DNA of 7,102 nucleotides from Cellulomonas sp. (lineage in GTDB: Bacteria; Actinomycetota; Actinomycetes; Actinomycetales; Cellulomonadaceae), in NCBI GenBank assembly GCA_027451305.1, contig DAIDJQ010000034.1:1-7102 (forward strand). Reading direction: 5' to 3'. Positions 6,425 to 7,102 of the stretch are shown here, piece by piece. The position numbers and the translations under genes are program-made. Under the pieces are notes generated by a model, which did no database searches, was not told where the DNA came from, and was given only the letters and a program-made list of their open reading frames with translations. Position 1 is the first letter of the stretch, and each line of letters starts with the position of its first letter.

Positions 6425-7102
6425 GTGCCGTCGCGAAGGTCTGTCCGGCCGCACCCCCACGTCGCGGTGGTGACCGACTCCACAGCGGCGCTCCCGCCCG
6501 GTGCTGCGGAGCGGTGGGGTGTGCGCGTGGTGCCGCTCCAGGTGCTCGTCGACGGTTCGCCACCGGCGACGGCCGACCTGACGGCGGCGACGCTCGACGC
6601 CGTGCAGCGTGGAGCACGCGTCACCACGTCCCAGCCCTCTCCGGCCGCCTTCACGGACGCCTACGCGGCGGCCGCTGCGGACGGCGCCTCAGCAGTGGTG
6701 TCCGTGCACCTCTCGGGCGAGCTGTCGGGCACGGTGGCCGCCGCCCGGTCCGCCGCCGAGCGCGCTCCGCTGCCGGTGCACGTGGTCGATTCCCGCACCG
6801 CCGCGATGGGCCTCGGCTTCGCCGCGCTCGCCGCCGCCTGGGCTGCCGCCGGCACACCGCCGGACGATGCCCTCATCACCCCGCGGCAGGGCGTGGCGGA
6901 GCCGCCGGCGAGCCCTCGGTGGCGGTTCCTGCAGCTACGGCGTCACGCCGACGCGGTTCCTGCTCCCGATGCCGACGCCGTCGCCGCTGCTGCCCGCGCC
7001 GCTGCCGAGTCGTCCCGCGTCTGGTTCCTGGTGGACTCCCTGGAGCACCTGCGCCGTGGTGGCCGGCTCAGCGGCCCGGTGGCCGCGCTGGGGACCGTCC
7101 TC
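6425..7102 (+). CDS. DegV family (fatty-acid-binding, FakB-like) protein, N-terminal part (3' truncated)
   Basis: The frame runs open to the window edge, giving 226 residues of a protein normally about 280 long. Family signatures are VAVVTDSTAALPPG (13-26), TTSQPSP (67-73), VHLSGELSGT (94-103), VDSRTAAMGLGF (121-132) and FLVDSLEHLRRGGRLSG (201-217). DegV proteins bind a fatty acid; in firmicutes the FakB members present it to the kinase FakA for phosphorylation. The role in actinobacteria is less clear and no fakA is in view. GTG 6425 is the only plausible start: later GTGs at 6467 and 6470 would cut into the first beta strand. It lies 20 bases after the leuS stop without an evident ribosome binding site, suggesting co-transcription with leuS. 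Residues of about 149-182 look like an extra loop: a Pro/Arg/Trp-rich stretch between two Ala-rich helices, where relatives I recall have a short turn. GC-rich third positions and the conserved motifs on both sides in the same frame argue against a frameshift. Confidence 0.9.
   Translation, partial: MPSRRSVRPHPHVAVVTDSTAALPPGAAERWGVRVVPLQVLVDGSPPATADLTAATLDAVQRGARVTTSQPSPAAFTDAYAAAAADGASAVVSVHLSGELSGTVAAARSAAERAPLPVHVVDSRTAAMGLGFAALAAAWAAAGTPPDDALITPRQGVAEPPASPRWRFLQLRRHADAVPAPDADAVAAAARAAAESSRVWFLVDSLEHLRRGGRLSGPVAALGTVL
6922..6963 (+). repeat. 11-base direct repeat inside the DegV insertion
   Basis: GCGGTTCCTGC occurs at 6922-6932 and 6953-6963, offset by 31 bases. The offset is not a multiple of three, so the copies are read in different frames and do not encode a peptide repeat. 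A small hairpin, CGGCG-TCA-CGCCG (6938-6950), lies between the copies. The repeat sits within the stretch that looks inserted in this gene. Confidence 0.55.

Noticed and set aside
4620..6617. Minus-strand open frame of 665 codons opposite leuS
   Set aside because: It lies opposite conserved LeuRS motifs, and its composition is typical of antisense shadow reading.
6872..6966. A pair of compensating frameshifts in degV as the cause of the odd segment
   Set aside because: Third positions in the main frame stay mostly G/C through the segment, the flanking motifs share one frame, and the alternative frame has poorer third-position GC in its second half.

Overview
The window is GC-rich, with third codon positions mostly G or C, few intergenic bases and GTG starts. 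These traits, and the protein types, point to an actinobacterium. A Cellulomonas-like organism is my guess from memory of similar proteins and gene order, not a search result. All genes lie on the + strand. No mobile element, CRISPR array, tRNA or rRNA was seen, and no stretch over 300 bases lacks a gene (the longest gap is 193 bases, before leuS).

Layout: (1) the 3' part of a luciferase-like (LLM) F420-dependent oxidoreductase gene, cut by the left edge; (2) a membrane-anchored protein with three predicted membrane segments, a Pro/Ala/Ser linker and a complete calcineurin-like metallophosphoesterase domain, probably outside the membrane; (3) a DtxR-superfamily regulator whose metal-site residues are of the manganese (MntR) type; (4) leuS, cytosolic leucyl-tRNA synthetase, complete; (5) the 5' part of a DegV-family (fatty-acid-binding) gene 20 bases after leuS, cut by the right edge and carrying an unusual in-frame insertion.

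The genes do not form one obvious pathway. leuS and degV are probably co-transcribed. Genes 2, 3 and 4 each seem to have their own promoter: a TANNNT -10-like hexamer lies 7 to 9 bases before the start codon with no Shine-Dalgarno sequence, the arrangement expected for leaderless mRNAs. A manganese-type regulator next to a phosphoesterase of a class that often uses Mn is suggestive, but nothing in the sequence proves a link.

I found no clearly new system. The items most worth checking are the DegV insertion with its short direct repeats, the architecture of the phosphoesterase, the repeat elements at the mntR and leuS promoters, and the residue changes in LeuRS.
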